Source: Cryptosporidium bovis
Lineage: Eukaryota > Apicomplexa > Conoidasida > Eucoccidiorida > Cryptosporidiidae
Direction: 5' to 3'
DNA: 64,000 nt
Assembly (NCBI GenBank): GCA_009768925.2
Contig: VHIT02000017.1
Span: 1-64,000 of the forward strand
Below the pieces are notes generated by a model, which saw nothing but the letters and a program-made list of their open reading frames with translations, was not told where the DNA came from and did no database searches. Position numbers and translations under genes: made by a program. This document shows, in pieces, positions 19,801 through 29,007 of this stretch (its first letter is position 1; each line of letters opens with the position of its first letter).

Positions 19801-20664
19801 TACAAACGGATCTACACCACTCTTAGTATTCGGAATATAACCAAGTGCAAGAGCTTCTTTTTCCCTCAATTTTAGTGAGAAAAGTAAAAACTCTCTTTCT
19901 GTCATTACTGGACCTAATGGATTTCTTTCCAAGTATTTCTCCCTGTATTTGTTATATATTTCCCTCAACCTCTTGTCACTCTTTCCCAACATCTTCCAAA
20001 CCTTCAGATATGCCTCATCCAACTCCTCTTTGGTAGCATTCTTTCTAACGCGAGGCATATACTTAAGAGCCAATTCTGGATCAAAATCGTGCTCATCCAT
20101 ATCATCAAATAACAAATATTTTGGTAAAATACCATCCATCTTCTTTGTAGTTACTTTACCAAACAATGCATCTACTTCAACGTCAGTTAGATTCATCTCA
20201 TCCTTGACGTACTTTTTTAACTCTCTAGTCATTCTTTTTACTTCCCCAATTGATGGAAGTTGACCTGTTATGTTATATACATGTTCTCTAAAGGATTCCC
20301 TTAAAAATCTTAAGCGAGCTTCAGGTGAAAGATCCATAAGAGAGTCTTTAGACAATAACTTATGCGGCTCAAATTTATATGGGTAGTATTCTGCAAGGTG
20401 TCCGAATGTTCTATTCCCTGCACTACCCTGCTCCTCTTCTCTAAGTCCTCCCATCATGCCACCATAGTATCCACCTCCAATAGAACCTATTTTGAGAGTG
20501 CCATTCTCGCCTTTAGCGTCATTCCACCTCCAATGATTAGTAGGTCTATTTTCTAAGGGAACTACTGAGTATGGATTGTACCAGAAGTAGTCGTATCCTC
20601 GAACTAGTGCTACTTTAAACATACATGGCAGTAGCAATGCCAACTTTTTCTTTGAAATTCTCAT
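16849..20664 (-). CDS. large secreted protein of unknown function
   Basis: A 1271-residue protein. The start gives a classic signal peptide, a basic head (MRISKKK) and hydrophobic core ending near residue 23. No further membrane segment or GPI tail is visible, so it should be soluble in the secretory pathway or secreted. Residues about 30-350 are aromatic- and charge-rich and look folded (for example MTEREFLLFSLKLREKEAL). The middle, about 390-950, has Ser/Asp-rich linkers and long amphipathic helices. After a Pro/Thr/Glu linker around 960-985, a helical, very basic segment (KKERNRKRRRALKKTYFKIK) precedes a Ser-rich tail. Cysteines are few, including one in KDCGTS. No known domain recognised. 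It heads a run of three reverse-strand genes for secreted proteins, so a lineage-specific effector or secretory-organelle protein is plausible. Confidence 0.88.
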   Translation of the reverse strand: MRISKKKLALLLPCMFKVALVRGYDYFWYNPYSVVPLENRPTNHWRWNDAKGENGTLKIGSIGGGYYGGMMGGLREEEQGSAGNRTFGHLAEYYPYKFEPHKLLSKDSLMDLSPEARLRFLRESFREHVYNITGQLPSIGEVKRMTRELKKYVKDEMNLTDVEVDALFGKVTTKKMDGILPKYLLFDDMDEHDFDPELALKYMPRVRKNATKEELDEAYLKVWKMLGKSDKRLREIYNKYREKYLERNPLGPVMTEREFLLFSLKLREKEALALGYIPNTKSGVDPFVRNIDIALFLRHKLSDEFVKYKKNGPKNILEEALFTDRLILDSDDNEIPTPYDTLKGRFGFEGKPKPSEVVNITSVLENPALYHLSRGPSSNLETRSNLDDSSSSDGSLYKAVRVDMSPSLYSIYEETSKISVVQKRRFPKTPSQILFESSIHSTSAQKRVIDSLDDFVLVDTSEMNVDQLSRMFDLVRTGDTDPNIKEQVRYFRQRIGEQGKDCGTSITAYRDFINSRFNTNYFFIPKTVVDQGKFDPRGLILPVPATGFEMKSLGAGKVKIHNVDTGLDFEVDYCGKNSLYLNNYLSTDFDQSKLINIRDFVNMQKQIPDSILPAPERFFLGMDKEVVNLESLNIHLKNLVESLRDKLMHKDDPEAVAESIAKINNERISSGDSSTSDEQAPLDDLESMINDKFGQIKEYEKTRDDYLQAETLLYDALSKLKETLRTKLVSEGLDQLIKSYKNPNYIPKSGLSILKNSRYINKDNIGSLIEKNRELKELVDLEFGKNSKKLADLFTGAEEVLNDLELVSLDLTDFNDIESLVQSKGGDIHIQKSIDKSHDYSEGIQKHLRKLKELNSAQSSAVALLANIDAKNMGVDRILGDNDVIDEVNNELYNIINGSNTVDTYSKNIGNSKSLSHTRFTLQKQGMPLIGHPYGEMSLDDDIDEEKSEGRDTPRTESPTKDKAPIQVKPRLDPESRLEQVYRESLEIIEEIVRRLFFEEADNFVRRKELLKLESYFLSEVKKHRASLSALLGRIATFEDEIITNETKEDELRIRIILKIKEERTKLLYVTDVIDKLYFYPHFYFYDSKEVGFKESIRLRKLEEEGILTGYHDYTYIPQLYLDRAHVPLGIYGFDRVGHNYYIGHLYKQLEYLFGYNTRQILAELDINQLVDLVELSDLKGLFLEASLIERSLYSTRRALLRILKELIKKERNRKRRRALKKTYFKIKKWFDDVNRFEKELIRSSESQSSLHSPSTHENQGSGDSRDYSTD

Positions 20665-21927
20665 TTCAGTTGGAATTAGCTCTTTCAGTTGCCTTTATTT
20701 CTCAGTTTACTTTGACTCGAACTAAATAAATATCTAATATCAATATTAAAAATATATATATTTAAATACGATACACCTTATAAAATAAAAGATGTAGTCA
20801 TAATGTGACCTGTGAAAATACGCACTTTAATAATCAGTGCTACATTCCATTCCTACAAATATTTACTTTTATGCGTATCTATATCCCTTTTATTTCCACT
20901 AGTACCTATAGATATGTACTCTTACACACTTTGTTACTAATATCCTGTAATATCTACGTAATGAACCTATGTTTACTATCCATCTATCTTAATATCTAAT
21001 TCACGTACCTTACCGCCAAGACGTCTCTTACATTTTGTCAAATCACATATACTCATGCGATATCTTGCCTATTGCCATACATTTATTTTCAATATCTATT
21101 ATATTTTGTTCACATCAGTTGTTTTCGTGCATTTTACAGTAGTTTTTGTCTATTTGTTTTGGAATTTTAAACATTATATATAATCAGAAAAATTCATTAT
21201 TCCCGCAATATGCTATCACTTAATTCTACTTTGTATTTAAAGGTAACTTATGCCATATGGCGCCATACATTGTGCCTGATTGTTAATATGCAGATTAGTA
21301 ACAATTAATGCATTTTCTGTCTACCCATTGCATATTTTGAAACTTGTATATATGTCATAACCATTATTTTCATACGTTTATCTGGAAAGACAAATATATG
21401 CACTTTCTTTACACGTAAGTCAGTTTTATGGGTCACTACTAAGCACTAGCTTCTATTAACCCCAAATTTAGGTTGAAGATTGTAACTAAATATTTTTTGT
21501 TTAGTGAAATAAAAGTAATATCAAATAACTCTAGAAATTTACTTGTTAGTTTTTAGCTATCGAAACTTAAAGTGTGTAAGTTACTTTCAATATTTCAAGA
21601 CGACATGAATTTTCAAAATGAAAGGTAATTCACACTTATAAAACAAGAAATTTTAATAGCATTATCTTTTTTTTAAAGAGATATATGGGCTAAAATTATC
21701 GAGTCGACTACAACTATATGCTTTTTTCCTCCATCTACCCCTCCCTCTATAAGCACATTGACCACTAGACCATTCTAAAGATAGTATAGTGCTGTCACTT
21801 GCTTATTGTATCAATTTATGTGATATGCATAACAGTCCGTGTACGAACATCCATTTACTACCACATAGCAACTTTTTAAACTCCGCAACTTCATCCTATC
21901 TTATGTCAGTTTTTCACCTACATCCAC
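20665..21927. other. intergenic, upstream of the large secreted-protein gene
   Basis: About 1.3 kb, AT-rich, no supported gene. A perfect 12-base palindrome TATGGCGCCATA (21256-21267) contains an E2F-like GGCGCC core, about 590 bases before the start codon of the 16849-20664 gene. The segment next to the start is AT-rich with TATATATATTTAAATA-type sequence. Confidence 0.5.
21256..21267. promoter_or_regulatory. palindromic E2F-like site TATGGCGCCATA
   Basis: Twelve-base perfect palindrome centred on GGCGCC. GGCGCC-containing motifs are enriched in Cryptosporidium promoters and attributed to E2F/DP. Position between the tRNA gene and the large secreted-protein gene fits a promoter element of the latter, but the distance is about 590 bases. 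Confidence 0.4.
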
Positions 21928-21931
21928 AAAA
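21928..21931 (-). terminator. RNA polymerase III terminator (T4)
   Basis: Reading the reverse strand, four T residues occur four bases after the last base of the tRNA-Leu gene, the standard pol III stop. Confidence 0.7.
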
Positions 21932-21935
21932 GAAA

Positions 21936-22016
21936 TGACAGGGACGGGATTCGAACCCGCGCAGTTACCTATAGGTGCCTAAAACCTACCCCTTAGACCA
22001 ACTCGGGCACCCTGCC
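21936..22016 (-). tRNA. tRNA-Leu (anticodon UAG)
   Basis: An 81-base tRNA gene without intron. Acceptor stem GGCAGGG pairs with CCCTGTC (one G-T pair); D stem CCC/GGG; anticodon stem TAGGT/ACCTA around the loop TTTAGGC, anticodon TAG at 21979-21981, reading CUA and related leucine codons. A long 11-base variable arm (TAGGTAACTGC) is typical of tRNA-Leu. T arm GCGGG-TTCGAAT-CCCGT; discriminator base A, as required by leucyl-tRNA synthetase. The A and B box internal promoters are intact. It stands alone between two protein genes. CCA is not encoded, as usual in eukaryotes. Confidence 0.97.
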
Positions 22017-22262
22017 TAATGGAGTCCCGGCCTTGGTATTTTCGAGTGTATATTATACAAAGAAATGTAATTCAAATTAATTGTAAATAAAGGAAGTAAT
22101 AACGTAAATTACATTATTTTCTGTGATTTAGCAGTTAAGCCAATAAAATTTTGCTTTATTATCTAGACTCTTGTATCAGTTAGGAATTATGTAAATTGCA
22201 AAAACATTTCGGGAGTTTCTGCCTCGTATTTATCTACCCTTAGGGCAACACGTGATTTGATT

Positions 22263-25200
22263 TTACTCTTGAATTTCTCTTGATAAAGATAGAGCAATTT
22301 CTTGCGTTAGATACTTCCATAAATTAGTTTTATATTTAAATAAAAATAAGTATATTGAGTTACTAAGTGTAAAGTTATGTAGCTGATTTACTGCTGTAAC
22401 TGCCAGACAGTCTAAATCTCGTTTTGTTATTCTATTCGATTCGGAATTGTGAATGTATTTTCCAATTAACTTTATAATTTTCTCGCACATTAAGTCTGCC
22501 TTTTCCATAACCTCTTCAGAGTTACTAAAACCATCAATTAAATCATTGCTTTCTTCGACTATGGTTGGCCTTTCTAATTGTTTAGGTAACATTTCCTCAA
22601 TAATTAAATCATTTTTAAGATACGTTTTTAACCATTCATTTGTTGTATTTATCTTTTTGTTCTTTTTGTAGATTTGTTCAATATTATCAGTTGGAAATAG
22701 GTTTACCAAGTACCTTTTTAAACTGTTTGATATATCTCTAGATGTTAAACCTAAAGTTTTAATAGCAGTGAAACTACCACCTCCAAGCATTCCTGCTATT
22801 ATTTTAACTCCTTTTTCTAAGTCGAAAGTATCAAATTCAGTTGTTCCTTGATGAAAATGTAGCGAGTCTTTGACTAGTGCCTTTATTTCCTCGAATGAAC
22901 TTTCAATCGCACCCTCTTTTACAAACCTATATCTCAATGCTGCATAAGACTGAATAAAGTGTATAACAATTTTAGCTAAATTTGTATATTCAATTTCTTT
23001 TCCTAATGTACTTTCTTCTTCAACATTTTTTGATTCAGTTTTTCCAAACCCAAAGAAATTCTTCGTTCTTTGTAATAAATTAGATAATTTATTCTTAAAT
23101 GACCCTTTTTCTGCACCTCTTAATTCTCCAACACTCTTTTCTCCCTCCTCTGTTTCTATTTCATCCTCAAACTTCTCGATTTCTGCACCTCTTGTCTCAT
23201 CTTCTGCGCCCTCTTCATCCATATTTTTACCTATTGATTTAATTAAATCAGATAGCAAGTTCCGAGAACTTTTATCACTAATTGAATGTGATTTTTCTAC
23301 TATATTTTCTGTGTTTTCGTTCCTGTTTTGCAACTCCTCGACTTCGCTAACAGTTTTACTGCTCTCTTCTTCAACATTTTCATCCTGTTCATTATAAACT
23401 GGTCTGTTACTCGTATAATCATCCTTACTCCCTTCAGAAACGTGTTTTTCTACATTGGATAGTTCTTCAGGTTTGATTGAGGGAGGAGTCTCTTGATCAA
23501 ATAATTGATCTATCTCTAAACCAACGCTCTTACTTGCTTCTTCATTAGTAATATAACCCGGATACTTTGATGTTCTTTCATTATCATCAAAACTGTTGCT
23601 CTCCTCTTTTTCCTCTAGATTATATACTTCTTTCTCATTTCTATCTAAACTTACATCTGTCAATTCCAATTCAGGTTTTTTATTTTTACCATTATCAGTT
23701 GAATCAAACCTTAACCAGTCCAGTGGAGAAAAGTTACTTGTTTCAGATTCAATACTTGAATCTGGGATTCTTGACTTATCATCTTCGCTTTTTATTTTTT
23801 CCATTAATTCACGAGCAGTTTTAACAGCTTTTGACGATCTATCAGCAACTGTCTCCTCTCTAACCTCACTCTTTTCGGACTTTTTACCTCTATTTGTTTT
23901 ATCAATGTTGGAATTCTTTTTGCTTCTTCTTTTGTCCTTTCTTTTCTTACTCTTATTGTTTTTCCTCCCTTTACCCTTTTTATTCATTTTCTCTGACATT
24001 CCACCTATTTCGTTTGAAGAGCTGCTACTAGTACTCTCTAGAGAAGTATCTTTATTCAGATATTTATTAGCATCACCAACCTTATTTTTATCATATTCAA
24101 ATCTATTTTCAAACATCTCCATGTTACCCCCATTTATATCACTTTGTAAATTATTATCACTAACCTCGTTTTCAAAAGAATTTAAATTGAATAGTCCCAA
24201 CTCCTTTGCTCTACTCAAATTGTTAGCAAACTCATCATCATTCAGAGGTTTTATTGTATTTTCTTCTTTTAAAGTACCATATTTATCTGCTGCAGAACCG
24301 TTTCTTCTTTCAGATAAATTCATAAGTTTTTTTGACGTTTCAACTTTCAATTTGTCCAAAAAGTCACATATAATGTCCCTTATCTCTATGTCCATCATCC
24401 AACTTACTTGATTATAACTCTGGTAGTTAACTTGATTTCCAAACATTTTTATTTCAATATCAATAAATATGAGCCATAGTTCTTTGACTATTTCTCTTTT
24501 CTCATCATAACTTAACTCAAGGTCTGATGTTTTTTCTTCAAATCCATTTTGTATTAATAAATTCCAAACTAAATCTGGAAGAGAAAATTTGTCCTCATTA
24601 TTAAGATTTTTAAATAAATCGTAAATACCTGTATTGTCACAAGAATGCTCCGAAATACTTAACCCTATACCAATTCTCCCTAGGTATTCATTGATGAAAA
24701 TGATGAACCATTTAATTCTAGTACTAACCATGCTTTTTTCATCTCCGATTTCTGAGGATTTCTCTCGTTCATCTTCAAATGCCCCTTTTGTCATGCTTAA
24801 ATCAACAACACTCTCCACTTTTTCACTCTTTCCTTCCATCAAATTATCCTCCTTAACGAAATCATAACCAGATCTCTCACCCTGTTCAGTCAGCTCTTCT
24901 TTTGTTGTGCTAGCTTCATTAGAAAACTCGAAATTTCTTGGAACATACATTGAAGAGGTTGAAATTGATGAAGATGAAGATAATGATGGCGAGGCAGTAA
25001 CTTCTCTCTCAGATGAATCTTTTGAAGAGGCATCTCCCTTGGATATTCCTCCAAGCGAATCCCTATATTGCCCTATTGTTTTAATTGCTTCATCAACTCC
25101 CAAACTCTCTAAATATAAATAGTATTTGTAATCAACCTTGTCATTTATTTTGTAGCTATAATATCTTTCCAAACCATTAAAGAACTCATTTAAGGAATAT

Positions 25201-26069
25201 AAAACCAATTTTCTTTTTGTTTCTTCTGAAATCTTTTTATCTCCTGCTGTTAGTATTCCGCTACTCACAAATCCCTGCCAAATTTGATAAGGAACATCGT
25301 TGAAAACAAGTTCCTCGCTTCCAAAAGAACTCCAATTCGTACTAAAAAATTTAAAGTTGTCCTCTGTATACATAGAATTATTAATTATATTCAAAGGTAG
25401 ACCATTCCTAGCCAAATTATCTCTGCAAAATTCTACAAACATGAATATTCTCATTCCTATCCCTCTCTTTACCTCTTCATTTAATGTACCATATGATTCA
25501 TCTTGTTTTGATACTAAACTCAAATCATCTAACAATGATGATTCCTCTTTGTCCAAAACTCTATCCGATGTATCTGGTATTCTTTTAAGTTCGGTTTTCT
25601 CATTTTCGTCCATGTATAATGGCATGACATGTTTTGGTATAATTTGTGGCTCAATTTGTTCATACATTTTTTCCTTTAATATTTCATTAATTTTTGAAGT
25701 TAATTGAACATTTGTATCCTCCTCTAGATTTCTAGCTTCTTCCATAAGTTCAGAGAAGTCCTCAAATTCTTTTGGGACCAAGATGTTATTGTCCCATATC
25801 TCATTTTCAGGTTCAAATAATGACATTGGATCATCACACAATTCTGAACCTTCTGGGATGGTTATGGGAATGAGTCTATGACCCTTATGGACATTAAATG
25901 GACCGACTCCCGGAACCTCTAGACTTTCAAATGGGGGAGTATAGCAAAATGTAAAGTGAGAGCCATTGTCATTTTCATTTGATCCTCTATTCTCTACTTC
26001 TTTTCCCAATAATACATTTTTATTATTTAATAACATCAGTAATGCGCAAACATATAAATATATTTCCAT
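22263..26069 (-). CDS. large acidic secreted protein with a Lys-rich patch, unknown function
   Basis: A 1268-residue protein from the ATG at 26067-26069. The open frame extends 11 codons upstream but without another ATG, and this start gives a signal peptide (MEIYLYVCALLMLL). The mature N terminus carries a few Cys (FCYTPPFE, ELCDDP) and looks folded to about residue 340. Next come Ser-rich and Glu-rich linkers, a globular helical part (about 450-590), and a dense basic patch around residues 725-765 (MNKKGKGRKNNKSKKRKDKR) resembling a nuclear localisation or nucleic-acid-binding signal. A long acidic disordered stretch follows, then a hydrophobic helical C-terminal domain of about 250 residues. 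No known family recognised. Signal peptide plus strong basic patch raises the possibility of an exported host-nucleus effector; this is speculation. Confidence 0.87.
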   Translation of the reverse strand: MEIYLYVCALLMLLNNKNVLLGKEVENRGSNENDNGSHFTFCYTPPFESLEVPGVGPFNVHKGHRLIPITIPEGSELCDDPMSLFEPENEIWDNNILVPKEFEDFSELMEEARNLEEDTNVQLTSKINEILKEKMYEQIEPQIIPKHVMPLYMDENEKTELKRIPDTSDRVLDKEESSLLDDLSLVSKQDESYGTLNEEVKRGIGMRIFMFVEFCRDNLARNGLPLNIINNSMYTEDNFKFFSTNWSSFGSEELVFNDVPYQIWQGFVSSGILTAGDKKISEETKRKLVLYSLNEFFNGLERYYSYKINDKVDYKYYLYLESLGVDEAIKTIGQYRDSLGGISKGDASSKDSSEREVTASPSLSSSSSISTSSMYVPRNFEFSNEASTTKEELTEQGERSGYDFVKEDNLMEGKSEKVESVVDLSMTKGAFEDEREKSSEIGDEKSMVSTRIKWFIIFINEYLGRIGIGLSISEHSCDNTGIYDLFKNLNNEDKFSLPDLVWNLLIQNGFEEKTSDLELSYDEKREIVKELWLIFIDIEIKMFGNQVNYQSYNQVSWMMDIEIRDIICDFLDKLKVETSKKLMNLSERRNGSAADKYGTLKEENTIKPLNDDEFANNLSRAKELGLFNLNSFENEVSDNNLQSDINGGNMEMFENRFEYDKNKVGDANKYLNKDTSLESTSSSSSNEIGGMSEKMNKKGKGRKNNKSKKRKDKRRSKKNSNIDKTNRGKKSEKSEVREETVADRSSKAVKTARELMEKIKSEDDKSRIPDSSIESETSNFSPLDWLRFDSTDNGKNKKPELELTDVSLDRNEKEVYNLEEKEESNSFDDNERTSKYPGYITNEEASKSVGLEIDQLFDQETPPSIKPEELSNVEKHVSEGSKDDYTSNRPVYNEQDENVEEESSKTVSEVEELQNRNENTENIVEKSHSISDKSSRNLLSDLIKSIGKNMDEEGAEDETRGAEIEKFEDEIETEEGEKSVGELRGAEKGSFKNKLSNLLQRTKNFFGFGKTESKNVEEESTLGKEIEYTNLAKIVIHFIQSYAALRYRFVKEGAIESSFEEIKALVKDSLHFHQGTTEFDTFDLEKGVKIIAGMLGGGSFTAIKTLGLTSRDISNSLKRYLVNLFPTDNIEQIYKKNKKINTTNEWLKTYLKNDLIIEEMLPKQLERPTIVEESNDLIDGFSNSEEVMEKADLMCEKIIKLIGKYIHNSESNRITKRDLDCLAVTAVNQLHNFTLSNSIYLFLFKYKTNLWKYLTQEIALSLSREIQE

Positions 26070-26743
26070 TTTTAAAATTTCATTTATCTCAATATTATAC
26101 AAATATTTTTTTAGAAAGAATTAAAGGACGCAGGCCTTTTATTACCCTACTGCCATTTAATTTGTTTTATATAAATACTAATTCCTATTTAAATATAAAA
26201 TATGAAAGAGATGCATTGCTATTTCCATTTATTTCACTAAGAATTCTTTAATGTCACATGAAAAGCTTTTTGTGTGCTTTTTTTAGAATAAATTAGACAT
26301 ACACACAACCTTTAAATTAGATTTAAAAAAATAAATGGGATAATTTTCAATGAGACACTCAAAAAAGGCAACTTTTTGAACAGAAAAGAAAACGATTAGT
26401 GTATATGTAAATAAAAGAATTGTTAGATATAATACGATTCATTGTATTATAAATAATGATAGAGTTTAAAGTAGATTAGTTCACGGGGAGATTAAATTAC
26501 AAACAAAAATTATTTATAATTTCTTTGGTCTGTTAAGAAGCTGTTATTTTTCCCCAATAATTTCGTTTTCACTGTTAATATTTTGAAATTTAATCGGGAA
26601 CCACTCCTTTCTTTCTTCAGATATTTTATAAACTAGGAAATAAATCAAACGTTTTTATGAATATGTTTGATTTTAAAACTTAAATAATCGTCATTTTTGT
26701 CTGTTTTCTTCTCCCACTTCCCAATATAAGAGAAAGTATTTAT
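26070..26743. other. intergenic, between two reverse-strand secreted-protein genes
   Basis: AT-rich promoter of the 22263-26069 gene and 3' region of the Cys-rich gene. No open frame with support and no clear motif beyond A/T runs. Confidence 0.5.
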
Positions 26744-27784
26744 TTACTTAAGTAGAAATACCAGTATAGTTGTGAGTAATACACCAAAATAGACATTTAG
26801 TTGGGAATTAGCAGAGGAGTTCTTATCAACTGTTGAATCTGTTCCTGGTTCAACATCTTTCATTAAAGTGCTGTTATGAGGTACAATATCATCCTCCTCC
26901 TCTGAGATATGTTTAGTGCCTTTATCTGAAGTAGTGTTCGTGTTCTTTGCTCCTTTTGCTTCAATATTTGAGGTTGTTTCATTAGTATGTGTGTTGCTGC
27001 TTTTTGTAGACGGGGTCACAGTTGTGGTACTTGAGGTAGAGGAGTTGGAGAGTAATGTTTTAAATTTGTTGCAAATATTAGATTCAGGTTCAATATCGCA
27101 AGGACAGCCCGGATTATTCAGGTTTCTGTAACAACTGCAAATCAAAGCATCCTCATCGGTAACAAGTTGGTCTTGAGAACAAGGACATCCTTCAATTTCA
27201 GGTTCTATCGCACACTTCTCTTGGATAGATTCTTCTTCAATTGGTATGGGAGTAAGTCTTCTGCAGGATTTGAGAGTAATACAATGTTCCGATAATTCAG
27301 AATCCCCATTACAAAGGCCATACTCTCCAAGAGGATTTAAGAAAGATGTGCAATTAGCATATGGGGTTACGTAGGTTAAAGGCGATACAATACACATTCT
27401 GTCATGCTCTTCATCTAAACTGCTTAATCCACTCAAACACTTGCATTCATCTGAATCTGGTTTTGAACAGAAACAAGGAGAGCTGGAGAAGCCGCTTTGT
27501 TGAGAATCATAACAAGAACAATCCGATGATACGAAGTCATAAAATGTTGGTCGTGTTTCTAATAATGGGTCACATGGACAACCAGGTATTTGTGGAATCA
27601 ACGCACATAATAATATGAAATTTGGAGTTTTTGCTGGATTTTCGGATAAACCGGAAGAATTTGAATCGGAAACTCCATTATCATCGGCATTTTTCTGTCC
27701 TTCCTCAGATTCTAGTATGATGTCTTGTGTTTTTATCTCAATTATAAGTCCTAAAAGTAATGTGATCAGAATACTAAATCTCAT
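26744..27784 (-). CDS. Cys-rich GPI-anchored surface protein (predicted)
   Basis: A 346-residue protein from the ATG at 27782-27784; the frame extends six codons upstream without another ATG, and this start gives the signal peptide MRFSILITLLLGLIIEIKT. Residues 60-238 hold 22 cysteines including seven C-x-C pairs, three of them in GCPC (as IPGCPCD, IEGCPCS, NPGCPCD), suggesting a disulfide-rich repeated module. Residues about 245-320 are Ser/Thr/Asn-rich and mucin-like with N-x-T sites. The protein ends in a hydrophobic tail (LNVYFGVLLTTILVFLLK) after a small-residue stretch, a GPI-anchor signal. The architecture parallels other zoite surface or oocyst-wall glycoproteins, but I recognise no named family. 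It shares a 1.2 kb divergent promoter region with the gene at 29008. Confidence 0.88.
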   Translation of the reverse strand: MRFSILITLLLGLIIEIKTQDIILESEEGQKNADDNGVSDSNSSGLSENPAKTPNFILLCALIPQIPGCPCDPLLETRPTFYDFVSSDCSCYDSQQSGFSSSPCFCSKPDSDECKCLSGLSSLDEEHDRMCIVSPLTYVTPYANCTSFLNPLGEYGLCNGDSELSEHCITLKSCRRLTPIPIEEESIQEKCAIEPEIEGCPCSQDQLVTDEDALICSCYRNLNNPGCPCDIEPESNICNKFKTLLSNSSTSSTTTVTPSTKSSNTHTNETTSNIEAKGAKNTNTTSDKGTKHISEEEDDIVPHNSTLMKDVEPGTDSTVDKNSSANSQLNVYFGVLLTTILVFLLK

Positions 27785-29007
27785 CTTTATATTTTTGCTC
27801 AATTAAACTATAAATTTACAAGAAGAATGTATTGTGTTCAATCTTAATATTTTTTTAAAAGTATTTTAACTTGCATGAAGTAATGGATATTGTGCATTAC
27901 CTGCATTTAGTAGTAATATGAATCTCTACTCGGGCGCTTGTAGATTACTCGAAAAAGAGTAAATTTGTTGATAATGGATTTAAAGTATGTCAAAAATGCT
28001 AGATAAAAGGCTGTTGTTTCTTTTTTAGCTCTGCTTTCTAATTTCTCATATTTTGTATTGAATTATAACCGCTTTACATTAATCTCAGAGCTTTTTTACA
28101 TTATAGGAACTTATCTTTACACCCTCCTCTCGTTTTCCTGTACCTGTGTTTATACTATAACTTTTTAGTTCCATAATTAGTAACTTTCCTGCCCCCCACA
28201 TATCCTATTTATTATGTATCTCTTTTACATTGAATTTCAGTAGACAAACAATCTTTGAAGTACTTGGGTTTTCGTGGAGCCAAACATCCCCTATACGAAT
28301 GACAACAATGGCGAACTCATTAACATTACATTGGCATAGTTTGGTATTCGTAAAAATCAATGTGAGATACGCTTTTCTATATTAACAGATAAGAAACAAA
28401 CGAAACATGGTAGGAGACAGCGAGAAAACGTGAATAAATGCTGCTATTTTCGAAAAAGAACATGTTGCTTGTGCTAAAAAGAAGAAAATATTAAATATTT
28501 ACGCATAAATTGTTGAATTAAGATCTGAAGCGGAAAAAAGTAATGTTTTAAAATCAAGTATCAAGTAATCTTTGTGTAATGTTTATGTTTACATCCATTT
28601 GGACTTGAGCATCGGTTTTGCTTCAAGCACTGACAAATTCATTAGTTTTTATATTGGGTGGAAATTTAATTAACATTATCACTTATGTTAGTTATTGACT
28701 GTTATTAGTGGTATCACCACAAATAATATAAAAAATGCACTTCTATAAAAAGAAAACGGGCGGGGACATAGTATATTAAAATTGCATTAAAACTCGTTAC
28801 TCGAAGTCTGAAGATTACAAATTCGTAGCTAGGCAACTTTTCGTCTATATTGTGGTTTGAGGTCTAAAAAGTAGTATGTTTTTTTGTAAAGTTGACAGAA
28901 AAAAAGACAGGAAGTGTTTGGTGAACATTTATTTGAAGCTCTTCATTGAATTGCAAGACTGGAAGTTGTGAATTCTAAGGCCATTAGTAAAGAAAAAAGA
29001 GTGAACG
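27785..29007. promoter_or_regulatory. divergent intergenic region of two secreted-protein genes
   Basis: 1.2 kb between the Cys-rich GPI protein gene (reverse) and the HAD-like secreted protein gene (forward), so it must hold both promoters. AT-rich, no supported gene, no strong E2F- or AP2-type motif seen. Confidence 0.5.
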
